This document shows, piece after piece, positions 42,707-52,172 of a stretch of 64,000 bases of DNA. The position numbers and the translations under genes are program-made. This DNA is from Bacillota bacterium. Its GTDB lineage: Bacteria; Bacillota; Bacilli; Paenibacillales; Paenibacillaceae. Under the pieces are notes generated by a model. It did no database searches. It was not told where the DNA came from and was given only the letters and a program-made list of their open reading frames with translations. The DNA lies in NCBI GenBank assembly GCA_023460795.1, contig JAEWPC010000049.1:124001-188000 (forward strand). The letters are read 5' to 3'. Every line of letters starts with the position of its first letter. The stretch's first letter is position 1.

Positions 42707-43233
42707 TCAGTATCGTATCTGAAAAGATCGCAAAGAGAATAAAATCGGTAGTTCCTGAGCATCCGAGGTCAGAAAAGGTACTTGCATATTCGATTTCGTT
42801 TCTATTGACTAATTTGTCGGTTATTGTGTTATCTTTACTTATATCCTTATTTACTGGAAAGTTCCTTGAAACCGTAATCGTATTAATCTCATTTGCACTA
42901 CTTAGAAACATATCAGGCGGCTTCCATTTGGAGACAGCATGGTTATGCATAATTCTATCTACAACGATCGTAACAATTATTGCGTTTTCAAATTTTGGAT
43001 ATTTTTATATAATTGTATTAACTTCAATCAGTTTAATACTAACTATGATATATTCTCCCAGAATAGAGAGACAGACAAGAATACCGAAAAAGTATTATCC
43101 GGTATTGAAAATATTGTCTATGGTCATAATTTTGATAAGCTCTCTATTAGGAACACCTTTAGTTACAAGTGCATTCTTCGTTCAAAGCGTGACCTTGATC
43201 CGTTCTGGTAGGGGGGTGACGGCGAACCAATGA
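42703..43233 (+). CDS. agrB: AgrB-like autoinducer-processing membrane protease
   Basis: 176 residues with about five spans. AgrB cleaves the AgrD precursor and forms the thiolactone ring. The catalytic pair is visible: His75 in SGGFHLETAW and Cys82, seven residues apart as in staphylococcal AgrB (His77/Cys84). An amphipathic N-terminal helix precedes the first span. It overlaps the gene before and the agrD after it, each by ATGA. AT-rich like its neighbours. Confidence 0.93.
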   Translation: MISIVSEKIAKRIKSVVPEHPRSEKVLAYSISFLLTNLSVIVLSLLISLFTGKFLETVIVLISFALLRNISGGFHLETAWLCIILSTTIVTIIAFSNFGYFYIIVLTSISLILTMIYSPRIERQTRIPKKYYPVLKILSMVIILISSLLGTPLVTSAFFVQSVTLIRSGRGVTANQ

Positions 43234-43352
43234 AGAAAAGACTTGTTTACAGTCTCGCATCAATTCTAGGCGCGTTAGCAGTAATGATCGTTAGTACTGC
43301 ATGTTGGGCTCTTTTTCACCAAGACGAAACTCCTGAAGAGCTGTTGAAATAA
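43230..43352 (+). CDS. agrD: AgrD-like cyclic autoinducer peptide precursor
   Basis: A 40-residue protein below ordinary gene-calling length. The ATG at 43230 overlaps the agrB stop and follows GGGGGGTG. Basic N-terminus MKKRLVYSL, a hydrophobic membrane-targeting helix, then STACWALFHQ and the acidic tail DETPEELLK, which matches the DE...PKEL-type tail that AgrB recognises. By analogy with clostridial precursors with Cys-x4 then His-Gln, the mature peptide is predicted to have a five-residue thiolactone ring C25-W-A-L-F29 with a short S-T-A tail. Ring size is inference. Confidence 0.92.
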   Translation: MKKRLVYSLASILGALAVMIVSTACWALFHQDETPEELLK

Positions 43353-43376
43353 CAATTTCATGGAGGCAAGTCCCGT

Positions 43377-43760
43377 ATGATTCTTCAATTAGCTGTTACA
43401 AGTGATCAGGAAGGCAAAGACGGATTGATCAATATTCCAGCCGAGAAACTTATATTTCTCGAGTACGATATGTCGAAGAAATGGGTTCTCGCGCACACGA
43501 TGGAGAATTGCTATTACGTCGCAGGGACGCTGTCCTATCTGGTAACGGCATTGAAGGCCAACGGGTACGAGTTCGAGAAGGTCGATCGCAATATCGTCGT
43601 TCACATTCCGAAGATCAAACGTCTCGACCGATTGAACACCTTCGCTTACTTTGAGTACGAAATACATAAGTCATCCAAGAAAATCACGTTGTCCAGAAAG
43701 CATTTCGATAAACTGTTGTCGCGAGAGTATGCTCAAGATCCGAATATGGTAATCGTCTAG
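43377..43760 (+). CDS. Stand-alone LytTR DNA-binding regulator
   Basis: 127 residues. The whole protein is a LytTR domain: INIPAEKLIFLEYD, then a strand-rich core with YYVAGTLSYLVTALKANGYEFEKVDRNIVVHIPKIKRL and the C-terminal ITLSRKHFDKLLSRE. There is no receiver domain. GGAGG at 43362-43366 precedes the ATG, 24 bases after agrD, so it belongs to the same operon. It probably controls the locus and targets; how it receives the peptide signal is open. Base composition is intermediate between the AT-rich genes upstream and the GC-rich genes downstream. Confidence 0.88.
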   Translation: MILQLAVTSDQEGKDGLINIPAEKLIFLEYDMSKKWVLAHTMENCYYVAGTLSYLVTALKANGYEFEKVDRNIVVHIPKIKRLDRLNTFAYFEYEIHKSSKKITLSRKHFDKLLSREYAQDPNMVIV

Positions 43761-43786
43761 GCCGCCCCTCGGGGCGGTCTTTTCTT
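43761..43786 (+). terminator. Terminator of the agr-like operon
   Basis: GCCGCCCC-TC-GGGGCGGT stem directly after the stop codon, followed by CTTTTCTTT. Confidence 0.9.
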
Positions 43787-44152
43787 TATGCGGCGTGCCC
43801 AGATAAGCACACATCTTCTAGCCGGTGAGACAGGACGAGCAACATGCCAGGTCGTTCAAAAGCAGAAAACCCCATCCGCTGTGCGACAAGGTTCACCGAA
43901 TGGAGCGAATTCGCAAAGCCTGCAACCGCAAGGGCAATTGGGTGGTCGGCGTCGACATAAAAGCAGAAAAGCATGTACGGGAAGTGGTAAAGGAACGATT
44001 CGCGCCACCAAACATGCGACACGTCTCACAAAGCTTAACGATAGATAGAACGCCGGCGCAGGTGCAGGAAGCTTGTCGTAACATGACGAATAGTAATGGA
44101 GTGGATATATTGATGACAATGCCATGGAGAACGGCTCGAAGGAGAACACTCG
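43787..44152 (+). other. Unassigned 366-base stretch
   Basis: No gene, repeat or known RNA recognised. A plus-strand frame from an ATG at 43900 (MERIRKACNRKGNW, then VVGVDIKAEKHVREVVKERF) reads like protein for about 80 codons but has only a weak AAGG site and runs on into the next gene in a different frame. The string CGCAAAGCC recalls the c-di-GMP-I riboswitch core but the rest does not fit. A GAAGGAGA ribosome-binding site for the next gene lies at its end. It may hold a decayed gene or a long leader. Confidence 0.3.
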
Positions 44153-45307
44153 ATGATTCGTGTGCTGCTCGTCGACGACGAGGAAGATGCGCTAGATTTA
44201 CTGGAAATATTGTTGGAACGGATCGGAGGCGTCGAAGTTGCCGGAAGATATAACAATCCGGATGAAGCGGTCGAAGAGATGAATCGACTCTCCGTCGACG
44301 CGGTGTTCTTGGACAATCAGATGCCGGGAATGAAGGGGACCGATGTCGCGCGAGCCATCCGGACGATCAGTCCGCAAATCCCGATAGTCTTTACGACGGC
44401 TTACGCGGAGTATGCGGTAGAAGCGTTCGAAATCCAGTCGACCGACTATCTTCTCAAGCCGATTACGCCGAAGAGATTACGGGATGCTATCGAGCGCATT
44501 AAGCAAACGTTGGCGATTTACTCCCTGGATTCGCTGCGCAGCGCGGAAACCCGCTTCGTGATTCAAAGTCTCGGCGGTTTTCACGTCCGCTCGCCGGAAA
44601 CCGGGCAGAGCATGCCTTGGAGGACGAAGAAAGAAAGAGAACTGTGCGCGTTCCTCGTCCATCATGAAGGCAAGCCCGCAAGCGCCGCTTCGATCATCGA
44701 TGCGCTGTGGCCGGGCTATGAGCTCGACAAGGCGAAAACCTATTTGTACACGTGCTTGTCCTATTTGAGAAAGAGCTTGTCGGATCAAGGCATACCGGTA
44801 CGGATCCTGAAGAACGATCAAGGGTTCATCGCCTCCTACGGCGAGAAGACGGTCGACGCGACGGAATTCGAACGCCTGCTGCGCATCGCGATCGCCGAAG
44901 AGGAGGCGGATGAGCGTTGGTTCGCTCGCTTCGAATCGATATATCAAGGCGAATACATGGAAGCCTGCGACTTCGCTTGGGCGGACGCCAGGCAGATGGG
45001 AATCAAGAGCTTGTACATCCGAGCGCTCAGAAGCCGATATGCCCGTCTGCGTATTCGCGGAGAAGCGGCTCTCGCGGCAGAGAGCTTGCAGCGCGTCCTC
45101 ACGCTGTCTCCCGATTCGGAGGCGGACGGGCGCGAGCTGATGGAGCTGTATTTGGAGACGGGCAATCGCAATGAAGCGCTGCGCGTCTATCAGAGACTGG
45201 AACAAGCGGTCCGCGTTCAATTGGGAACGGAACTCGAAGAGGAGACGGTTCGATTGCTTCAGCCGGCGTCGGCGCACGCGGACCGGAAAGGGCGGATGCT
45301 CCGATGA
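44153..45307 (+). CDS. Response regulator with winged helix and BTAD (SARP-like)
   Basis: 384 residues. A receiver domain (VLLVDDEEDALDLLEILLE; Asp in DAVFLDNQMPGMKG near 54; Lys in YLLKPITPK near 105) is followed by an OmpR-type winged helix (about 130-235, ELCAFLVHHEGKPASAASIIDALWPG) and a C-terminal bacterial transcriptional activation domain of helical TPR-like repeats (about 240-375). The REC-wHTH-BTAD order is common in Paenibacillaceae. Its end overlaps the hybrid kinase start by 4 bases (ATGA), so the kinase is its likely partner. Confidence 0.92.
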   Translation: MIRVLLVDDEEDALDLLEILLERIGGVEVAGRYNNPDEAVEEMNRLSVDAVFLDNQMPGMKGTDVARAIRTISPQIPIVFTTAYAEYAVEAFEIQSTDYLLKPITPKRLRDAIERIKQTLAIYSLDSLRSAETRFVIQSLGGFHVRSPETGQSMPWRTKKERELCAFLVHHEGKPASAASIIDALWPGYELDKAKTYLYTCLSYLRKSLSDQGIPVRILKNDQGFIASYGEKTVDATEFERLLRIAIAEEEADERWFARFESIYQGEYMEACDFAWADARQMGIKSLYIRALRSRYARLRIRGEAALAAESLQRVLTLSPDSEADGRELMELYLETGNRNEALRVYQRLEQAVRVQLGTELEEETVRLLQPASAHADRKGRMLR

Positions 45308-48300
45308 GGCCTCCGATAAGCAGAAGAGCGGCTGCGATCGTCGTTACGCTTGCGATCTTCCTGACCACTTACGGCATGATATTCGGTTATGTCTCTATGT
45401 ATAAGAAGGCAACGCCGGTCGCAGCGAACGGAACGATAGAGTTGGCCGAATGGTCGTTCGAAGAGGACGGTATCGTCCCTCTGAGCGGAGAGTGGGAATT
45501 CTATCCGGGGCGGTTGATGATGCGGGAAGACTTCCTGTCTCCTTCCGCGCCTTCCGCGACGATGATTCAAGTGCCCGGCTCGTGGTCGAGCCGGATGAAG
45601 ACGATCGGAATGGCCACCTACCGCCTGCGGCTTCATATCGGCGATGCCGGCGCGATGATGTTTGGCGTGAAGACAGGGTCTATCCAAATCTCCAACCGGC
45701 TCATCGTTAACGGAGAGATCGTCGGCGCCAGCGGGAATCCGGCCGAGAAGCGGGAATACGACGCTCTTAACAAGCCCTATGTCGGTTATTTCGCCTTGAA
45801 GCCGGGGTGGAACGAGCTGCTCGTTCAAGTCGCGAACTACGAACATTCCGCCGGCAGCGGGATTAACGACGACATATACTTGGGAACGCCCAAGCAAATT
45901 TCCGCTCTTCGCGACCGGGCGACGATGCATGATTGGGTGATGGTTACCGCATTTCTGATCATGGGGTTGTATTTCATCGGGTTGTATGCCCAACGCAAAC
46001 ACGACCGCTCGCTAATTGTGTTCGGCCTGATGTGCCTCTGCATCGCTTTGTTCACGAGCGCCAGAGGCGAGAGAGTGCTGTTCGACGCGGTCGGCGACAT
46101 GCCGTTCTGGCTCTTCTTCCGCCTCCAGATGGTCGCCGCGCTCGCGGCCGGCTTCGGGTTCTGCTTGTACGTGTATACCGCTTTCCGTTCGTTCTGCTCC
46201 AAGAGACTGATCCGAGGGACTTGATTACGGGGGGAGTCATCGCGCTTCCCTATCTGGGCTTCGCGACCGAGATGTCGTCGATGCTGGCCGTGCTGATGCG
46301 CCAGTTGACGTCGCTATACGTCATCTTCTCGTTGCTGTACGCCACTTATATATTCGTGCTGGCGGCGCTCCACAAAGTCGAAGGCAGCGGGTATTTGCTG
46401 CTCGCGGGAATCGCGTTGAACATCCTGACTTTAAAGCAGAACATGAACATATACTTCGGCGTGGAAGTATATGCGGTCGCGCCGTTCGAGCCGTTCCTCG
46501 TCCTGCTGATGCTGGCTTTGCTGATGTCGCTGCGGTTCTCGAACGCGTTCCGCAAAATCGAGCACTTGTCAGAGCGGCTGCTCATAGCCGACAAGATGAA
46601 GGATGATTTCCTGGCGCGGACGTCGCACGAATTCAAATCTCCGCTCCACGGCGTCATGAACATCTCCCGTTCCATGCTCGAAGACGAGACGCATCCGCCT
46701 CCTAAAGCCCATCGGGAGCAAATCGAACTGATCATCGGGATTACGAGCAGGTTGTCCCAGCTCGTCTACGACATCCTTGATTTCTCGAAGCTCAAGCAGG
46801 GCGAGCTCAGAATCGAGCCGGTGCCGACGGACGTGCGCTCCGCCGTTGACGTTCAAGTACGAATCTACGATTATCTGTGCGTCGAACGCAACATTCGGCT
46901 GTTGAATCAAGTGCCAGCGGACCTGCCCGCCGCGCTTGCCGACGAGATTCGGCTCGGCCAAATTATCGGCAATCTGCTCGACAACGCGGTCAAACATACG
47001 GAGAACGGAAGCATCGTCGTTAGCGCGGCGGAGCATGACGGGATCATCGAAGTATCCGTGCGCGATACGGGCGAAGGCATCGACCCGGTCGATCTTCCGC
47101 AGGTGTTCGAACCGTTCGTATCCAGAGACGGGACCGATCGGCGCGGTTTCGGACTGGGGTTATCCATCGCCAAGCAATTGGTCGAGCTTCAGAACGGAGT
47201 CGTTACCGCGAGCTCGACGATCGGCGTCGGCTCGACGTTCTCGTTCACGATGCCGATCGCAAGCCGGGAGTTCGAAACGAAGGCCAACCGATCGCAGGGC
47301 CGGATCGAGCCGAAGCAATCCGAATATTCCTTCGCTACGCCTTACGATTCGAATCGGAAGGGCAAGCATACGGTCCTGATCGTCGACGATCAGTTCGTGA
47401 ATCTGAAGGTATTGCTGGACGCGTTGGATGCGCTTGATTATCGCGTGATCGCGGTCAAGAACGGATACGAGGCATTGGAGCAGATTGACCGACGGAACGA
47501 TATTGACCTGGTCATTCTCGATCTGATGATGCCGGGAATGACGGGCTTCGAGGTATGCCAGGAAATCCGCAAGCGTTACTCGATGCTGGAATTGCCCGTG
47601 TTAATGGTGACGGCGGCGATCCAACCGCAGGACAAGGTGGTCGCGTTCCAGGCGGGGGCGAACGATTACTTGCCGAAGCCGTTCGACCTGGAGGAGATGA
47701 AAGCGAGAATCGGCAGTCTCCTGGCGATGAAGGAGTCCCTCGGCAAGGCGATTCATCTCGAAGTAGCGTTCCTGCAGTCGCAGATCAAGCCGCATTTCCT
47801 GTTTAACGTGCTTAATAGCATCGTCGCCTCCAGCTATACCGACGTGGAGCGGGCTAGAGAGATGATCGCCGATCTCGCCAATTACTTGCGCGGAAGCTTC
47901 CGGTTCAGCAACGCGGAGGGACGCACGTCGTTCGAAGAGGAGTTCCGCCTCATCCGCACGTATGTCGACATCGAGCAATCGCGGTTCAAGGACCGGATCC
48001 GGTTCGAGACCGATATCGCGGAATCCGCGTACGGCTTGCGAATGCCGCCGCTTCTGGTGCAGCCTCTCGTGGAGAACGCGATTCGGCACGGCCTCGGCTA
48101 TCGCATCGAAGGCGGCACGGTGCGCTTAACGGCGAATGAAACGGACGGCGAGTGGCGCTTCGTCGTCGCCGACGATGGCGTAGGCATCGAGCCGGAGCGA
48201 ATGAAGCGACTGTTCGAGAGCTCCGGCACGAACGAGCCGCGAGGCGTTGGATTGCTTAATATTAACAAACGACTGAAGCATGAGTACGGGGTGCAACTGG

Positions 48301-48365
48301 AAGTGGAGAGCAAGCCGGGACAAGGTACGAAAGTGACCGTGCGTATTCCTGCTTCGTCGTTCTGA
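45304..48365 (+). pseudogene. Frameshifted hybrid sensor kinase with two kinase modules
   Basis: Part one, 45304-46224, encodes one span, an extracellular jelly-roll-like sensor (GIVPLSGEWEFYPGRL, QVPGSW; 7TMR-DISM type) and the first spans of a 7TM domain, then stops at TGA 46222. Part two continues in the -1 frame from about 46200 with LITGGVIALPYLGFATEM to 48365. It completes the membrane domain, then HisKA (RTSHEFKSPLHGVMN), HATPase_c, a receiver (LVILDLMMPGMTG), a His_kinase module (QIKPHFLFNVLNS) and a second HATPase_c. Together the parts match one protein of about 1,020 residues. One base appears to be missing near 46190-46222; a true mutation or an assembly error are both possible. 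No slippery heptamer is visible. Confidence 0.85.
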
Positions 48366-48396
48366 CGCGCGGGGATAACCTGATAGCGACAATCCG

Positions 48397-48433
48397 ACAG
48401 GCTTTCGCCGAATGACGGCGAAAGCCTGTTTCT
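48397..48433 (+). terminator. Terminator after the hybrid kinase gene
   Basis: A perfect 13- to 14-base stem (48397-48410 with 48416-48429) and TTTCT after it. Confidence 0.85.
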
Positions 48434-48453
48434 ATTGCGAACGCTGTCGATTG

Positions 48454-48486
48454 TTAAGGTTTCTTTAAGGTGCGATCGTATATGCT
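48454..48486 (+). promoter_or_regulatory. Direct-repeat activator site and promoter of the SLH gene
   Basis: TTAAGG at 48454-48459 and again at 48465-48470, an 11-base step, then a 10-base gap to TATGCT (48481-48486). The layout equals that of PhoP/OmpR-type activated promoters, where two or more hexamers at 11-base steps replace the -35. The binding protein could be the winged-helix regulator encoded at 44153. Confidence 0.45.
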
Positions 48487-48537
48487 GGGCTGGAATGCTC
48501 ATCCCATACGTTGACGATGAAAAGGAGCTGTTCGCGC

Positions 48538-51500
48538 ATGTTAACGCGATATCGAAATCAGATGAATGTGATCAGGACACCAAGGCTCATGATGTTGATG
48601 CTGGCCGTCGTTCTTGCCGCGACGCCGTATGCGTGGTTGGCGGATAAAGCTTCCGCCAAGCCTCCTTCGGAGATCGGGATTAATGTCCGGTCGACTCCCA
48701 ACGAGATCAAAGATGCGAATCTCATATCCGTCGCTTACGCCGAACCGGTCGGATTCTCCGGGTCGGGCAGCTATCTGTACGCTACCGATGCCGGAGCATT
48801 GTGGAGAAATCACCAGGGGGATTGGAATCCATCCAGCGTCACCGGAGCGACGTATTTTACCGAGGTCAGAAAGCCTTCTTCCGAAGGCTCTCCTTTCATT
48901 GCGTTAAACAGCCGTTCGGAGATCTGGAAGTGGGATAATAACGGATACGAGGAGGAGACGACCGAAGAAAAGCTGTTGACCGTTCAGGAGGAAGGGTTTC
49001 AAGCGGTTAGCGGGTACTATCTCTTCGCGGGTCCGTCAACCTCCGATCTCCGCTATTTTGTAACGGGCATCTATGACGAACCCGATTCCGATGCGCCTCC
49101 GCAAGCCGTCGTCTATTCAAACCTGACCGGAAGTCTAGTGAAGACGGATCTTACGGGTGCTGCGGACTTCTCGCCGAATAGAATGGATTTCGTTAACGGT
49201 AAATTGGTGATCGTCGGGAAAGGCTCCCGCGCATATGTGTTCGACCCGGCCATCGGCCCAACGTGGACAAAAATCGATCTGCCTGAAGATGCGAATTACG
49301 TAGATGTCGCAGGCTTAGATCCGCAATCACGGGAATCAGTGCCGGGTATGAGAAGTCCGGTCGTCGCCGTCGCCGATAACACGAACAACCTGTACTACGA
49401 GGGTTCGGACGGAGTGTGGCATTCCGCCGCGAGTCCGACGAGCGATACAATGAAGAGCGTAGCTTACGGATACGGCTATTATATCGCGGTAGGCGAGAAT
49501 GGCGCCGTTTTCTCGAAAGACGGAATGAACTGGACCGAGTTTGCGACGGAAACGCCCAATGCTCTTAACGATGTGCAGTATTTCGATTACGGAGAATTTA
49601 TAGCCGTAGGCGATTCCGGCACGAGGGTAACGATGCAAGCTCCTGTCGGGGGATATTACGCTATCGACAGCCACACCTTCGATAAGAACGAGCCAGCGGA
49701 TATCGAGGGCGAGGTCACGCTGACCTTCAACATGGACATTACGGATTTCACCGGAATCAAGAAGGGCAGCGAGTCGCTCGCGCAGGACGAAGATTATACG
49801 GTCGATTTGGACGAGGATGAAGGGCGGGTCTTCGTCACGCTCAAAAAAGAGTACTTGTCGCAACAGCCGATCGGACAGCTGATGCTCGACTTCCAATTCG
49901 GCAAGGGATATCCGAGTACGGTAGAGTTTACGATAATGGATTCGTCCTCGCCGGAGACGCCGACGTTGGCGAACGCGGCGAACAACTTCGTCGGCGTCAG
50001 CTCCAGCTATATTACGGCAGGAAATCCAATCACGTTATCGGCGAGCGGAGACCGGCAGATGGCATCGGGCGTAGTGAACGGGGATGAGAAATACGTGCCG
50101 ACAAGCTGGAGCTCGTCGGAAGACGACGCGGTGCATCCATTTACTTCGCAAACGGGCATTTTCCATGTCGCAACCTATACGCCGGTGAACGCAGGGACTC
50201 ATACGCTGACGGTTGTTTTCACGAAGCAAATCTATAATGGAACGGTTTGGGAGGACAGTGAAGACACGGTTACCAAGGATGAGATCATCGTAGCAACGCC
50301 GGCCCCGGCGTCGGCGAATGCGGCGAACAACACCGTAGGCGCAAGCCCGGGCACGATTACGCTCGGCTCGTCCGTCGCATTGACGGCAAGCGGAGATCGG
50401 CAAAGCCTAGAGGAACCGGCTAGAGGGGACGAAAGGTACGTTCCGGTAAGCTGGAGCTCGACGGAGAGCGGCAATTCCGGCACGTTCACTTTAAGCGAAG
50501 GCAGCTATAAGTCTACTTATACGCCTTCGGCCGTCGGAACTCATACGATAACCGCAACGTTCGCGAAGCAGAAGCGGACGAACGAAGGCTGGGAGGACGT
50601 AGATCAGGATACGAAGACGACGAACGTGACGGTGAATAGCGCTGGCGGGAGCGGTGGCGGCGGCGGAGGCGGCGTCACGGCAACGCCATCCGACGATGCG
50701 GTTATCGTCCTCGTGAACGGCAAATCCGAGAACGCGGGAACGGCGACGAAGGGCAATCGTAACGACCAATCTTTACTGACCGTCCGCTTGGACGAGAAGA
50801 AGCTGGACGATAAGCTCGCCGCGGAAGGGCAAGGCGCGGTCGTTACGATCCCGGTGAACGCGAAATCCGATATCGTAATCGGCGAATTGAACGGCCGGAT
50901 GATCAAGAACATGGAGAACAAGCAAGCGGTGCTGGAGATCAAGACGGATACGGCGACCTACACGATCCCCGCGCTGCAGATCAATATCGATGCGATTTCC
51001 GCGCAGGTGGGCCAATCGGTCGCGTTGCAGGATATTAAGGTGCAGGTCGAGATCGCAGCAACGCCTGCGGGTATGGCGGAGGTAGTCGAGAATGCGGCGG
51101 CGAAAGGGACGTTCTCTATCGTCGTTCCGCCGCTCGACTTCAGAGTAACCGCGGTCCACGGGGATCAAACCGTAGACGTATCGAAATTCAACGTGTACGT
51201 GGAGCGGAGGATTGCCGTTCCGGATGGCGTTGATCCGAACAGGATCACGACGGGCGTCGTGGTTGATCCGGATGGAACGGTACGCCACGTGCCGACGAAG
51301 GTTGTCCTCATTGACGGCCGTTACTACGCCCAAGTGAACAGCCTCACGAACAGCACGTATTCCATCGTATGGCATCCGCTCGAGTTCGGCGACGCGGCGA
51401 AGCATTGGGCGAAGGACGCCGTGAACGATATGGGCTCGAGAATGGTCATCGAAGGCACGGGAGGCGGTCTGTTCAGTCCGGATCGGGACATTACCCGCGC

Positions 51501-51948
51501 CGAATTTACGGCGATTCTCGTCAGAGGGTTGGGGCTTAAACCGGAAGCAAGCTCGGCGCCGTTCTCCGACGTGGAAGCAACGGAGTGGTATGCCGGCACG
51601 ATTCAAACCGCGTATGCCTATCGGCTGATCGACGGTTATGCGGACGGTTCGTTCCGTCCGAACGAGAAGATCACTCGCGAGCAAGCGATGACGATTCTCG
51701 CGAAGGCGATGGAAGCGACCGGCCTGAAAGCGAAGCTGGGAGCCGTTCAATCGGCTGATGCGACGCTTGATCCGTTCGTAGATGCGGCGAACGTGTCCGC
51801 TTGGGCGAGAAGCGGCGTCGCGGCTAGCGTGCAAGCGGGTATCGTAACCGGCAGAGACGAAGGTAAGCTTGCGCCGAAAGCTTACATTACAAGAGCCGAA
51901 GTCGCGGTAACGATCCAGCGCTTACTGCAGCGATCCGGACTGATCTAG
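48538..51948 (+). CDS. S-layer-homology surface protein with beta-propeller-like and X2-like domains
   Basis: 1,136 residues. A long signal peptide (about 1-38) leads into a repeat region (about 45-370) with WSS/YGYGYYIAVGENGAVFSKDG motifs like those of BNR-type beta-propellers. A segment at about 380-465 resembles the carbohydrate-associated X2 (Ig-like) module (FDKNEPADIEGEVTLTFN). Two Ig-like repeats of about 110 residues begin SANAANN at about 480 and 595, then a Gly-rich linker. Three SLH domains (about 950-1136, each with TRAE or TREQ) anchor it to secondary cell-wall polymer. The ATG at 48538 has AAGGAG ahead. The ligand is unknown. Confidence 0.88.
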   Translation: MLTRYRNQMNVIRTPRLMMLMLAVVLAATPYAWLADKASAKPPSEIGINVRSTPNEIKDANLISVAYAEPVGFSGSGSYLYATDAGALWRNHQGDWNPSSVTGATYFTEVRKPSSEGSPFIALNSRSEIWKWDNNGYEEETTEEKLLTVQEEGFQAVSGYYLFAGPSTSDLRYFVTGIYDEPDSDAPPQAVVYSNLTGSLVKTDLTGAADFSPNRMDFVNGKLVIVGKGSRAYVFDPAIGPTWTKIDLPEDANYVDVAGLDPQSRESVPGMRSPVVAVADNTNNLYYEGSDGVWHSAASPTSDTMKSVAYGYGYYIAVGENGAVFSKDGMNWTEFATETPNALNDVQYFDYGEFIAVGDSGTRVTMQAPVGGYYAIDSHTFDKNEPADIEGEVTLTFNMDITDFTGIKKGSESLAQDEDYTVDLDEDEGRVFVTLKKEYLSQQPIGQLMLDFQFGKGYPSTVEFTIMDSSSPETPTLANAANNFVGVSSSYITAGNPITLSASGDRQMASGVVNGDEKYVPTSWSSSEDDAVHPFTSQTGIFHVATYTPVNAGTHTLTVVFTKQIYNGTVWEDSEDTVTKDEIIVATPAPASANAANNTVGASPGTITLGSSVALTASGDRQSLEEPARGDERYVPVSWSSTESGNSGTFTLSEGSYKSTYTPSAVGTHTITATFAKQKRTNEGWEDVDQDTKTTNVTVNSAGGSGGGGGGGVTATPSDDAVIVLVNGKSENAGTATKGNRNDQSLLTVRLDEKKLDDKLAAEGQGAVVTIPVNAKSDIVIGELNGRMIKNMENKQAVLEIKTDTATYTIPALQINIDAISAQVGQSVALQDIKVQVEIAATPAGMAEVVENAAAKGTFSIVVPPLDFRVTAVHGDQTVDVSKFNVYVERRIAVPDGVDPNRITTGVVVDPDGTVRHVPTKVVLIDGRYYAQVNSLTNSTYSIVWHPLEFGDAAKHWAKDAVNDMGSRMVIEGTGGGLFSPDRDITRAEFTAILVRGLGLKPEASSAPFSDVEATEWYAGTIQTAYAYRLIDGYADGSFRPNEKITREQAMTILAKAMEATGLKAKLGAVQSADATLDPFVDAANVSAWARSGVAASVQAGIVTGRDEGKLAPKAYITRAEVAVTIQRLLQRSGLI

Positions 51949-51982
51949 TCGGTGCGTCATTGTAGCGTTGAAAGGCGGAGAA

Positions 51983-52018
51983 CCCCGAAATCCACCGCGA
52001 TGTGGATTCGGGGCTCTT
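51983..52018 (+). terminator. Terminator after the SLH gene
   Basis: CCCCGAAATCCAC pairs with GTGGATTCGGGG around CGCGAT, followed by CTCTTT. Confidence 0.85.
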
Positions 52019-52075
52019 TGCGTTCGCTCTTGTCGGGCCGTTTACCGAAGAGTCTTCATGTAACCGCTTTTTTCA

Positions 52076-52105
52076 TGGACACCCAACGGGAGCCTTTGCT
52101 ATAAT
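52076..52105 (+). promoter_or_regulatory. Promoter of the nuo operon
   Basis: TGGACA (52076-52081), an 18-base spacer and an extended -10 TGC-TATAAT (52097-52105). The leader to nuoA is about 60 bases. Confidence 0.8.
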
Positions 52106-52172
52106 TATGGATGGATTTGTCTACATAGCATGCCGTAGTGCGCGTCAAATAACTGATCGCGGAGGCGATGAT

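Noticed and set aside
43895..43930. c-di-GMP-I riboswitch
   Set aside because: Only the CGCAAAGCC string matches; the first helix and the GNRA/receptor part are missing.
46190..46230. Programmed -1 frameshift in the hybrid kinase
   Set aside because: No X-XXY-YYZ slippery heptamer, no internal ribosome-binding-site-like stimulator and no obvious downstream structure; a deletion is simpler.
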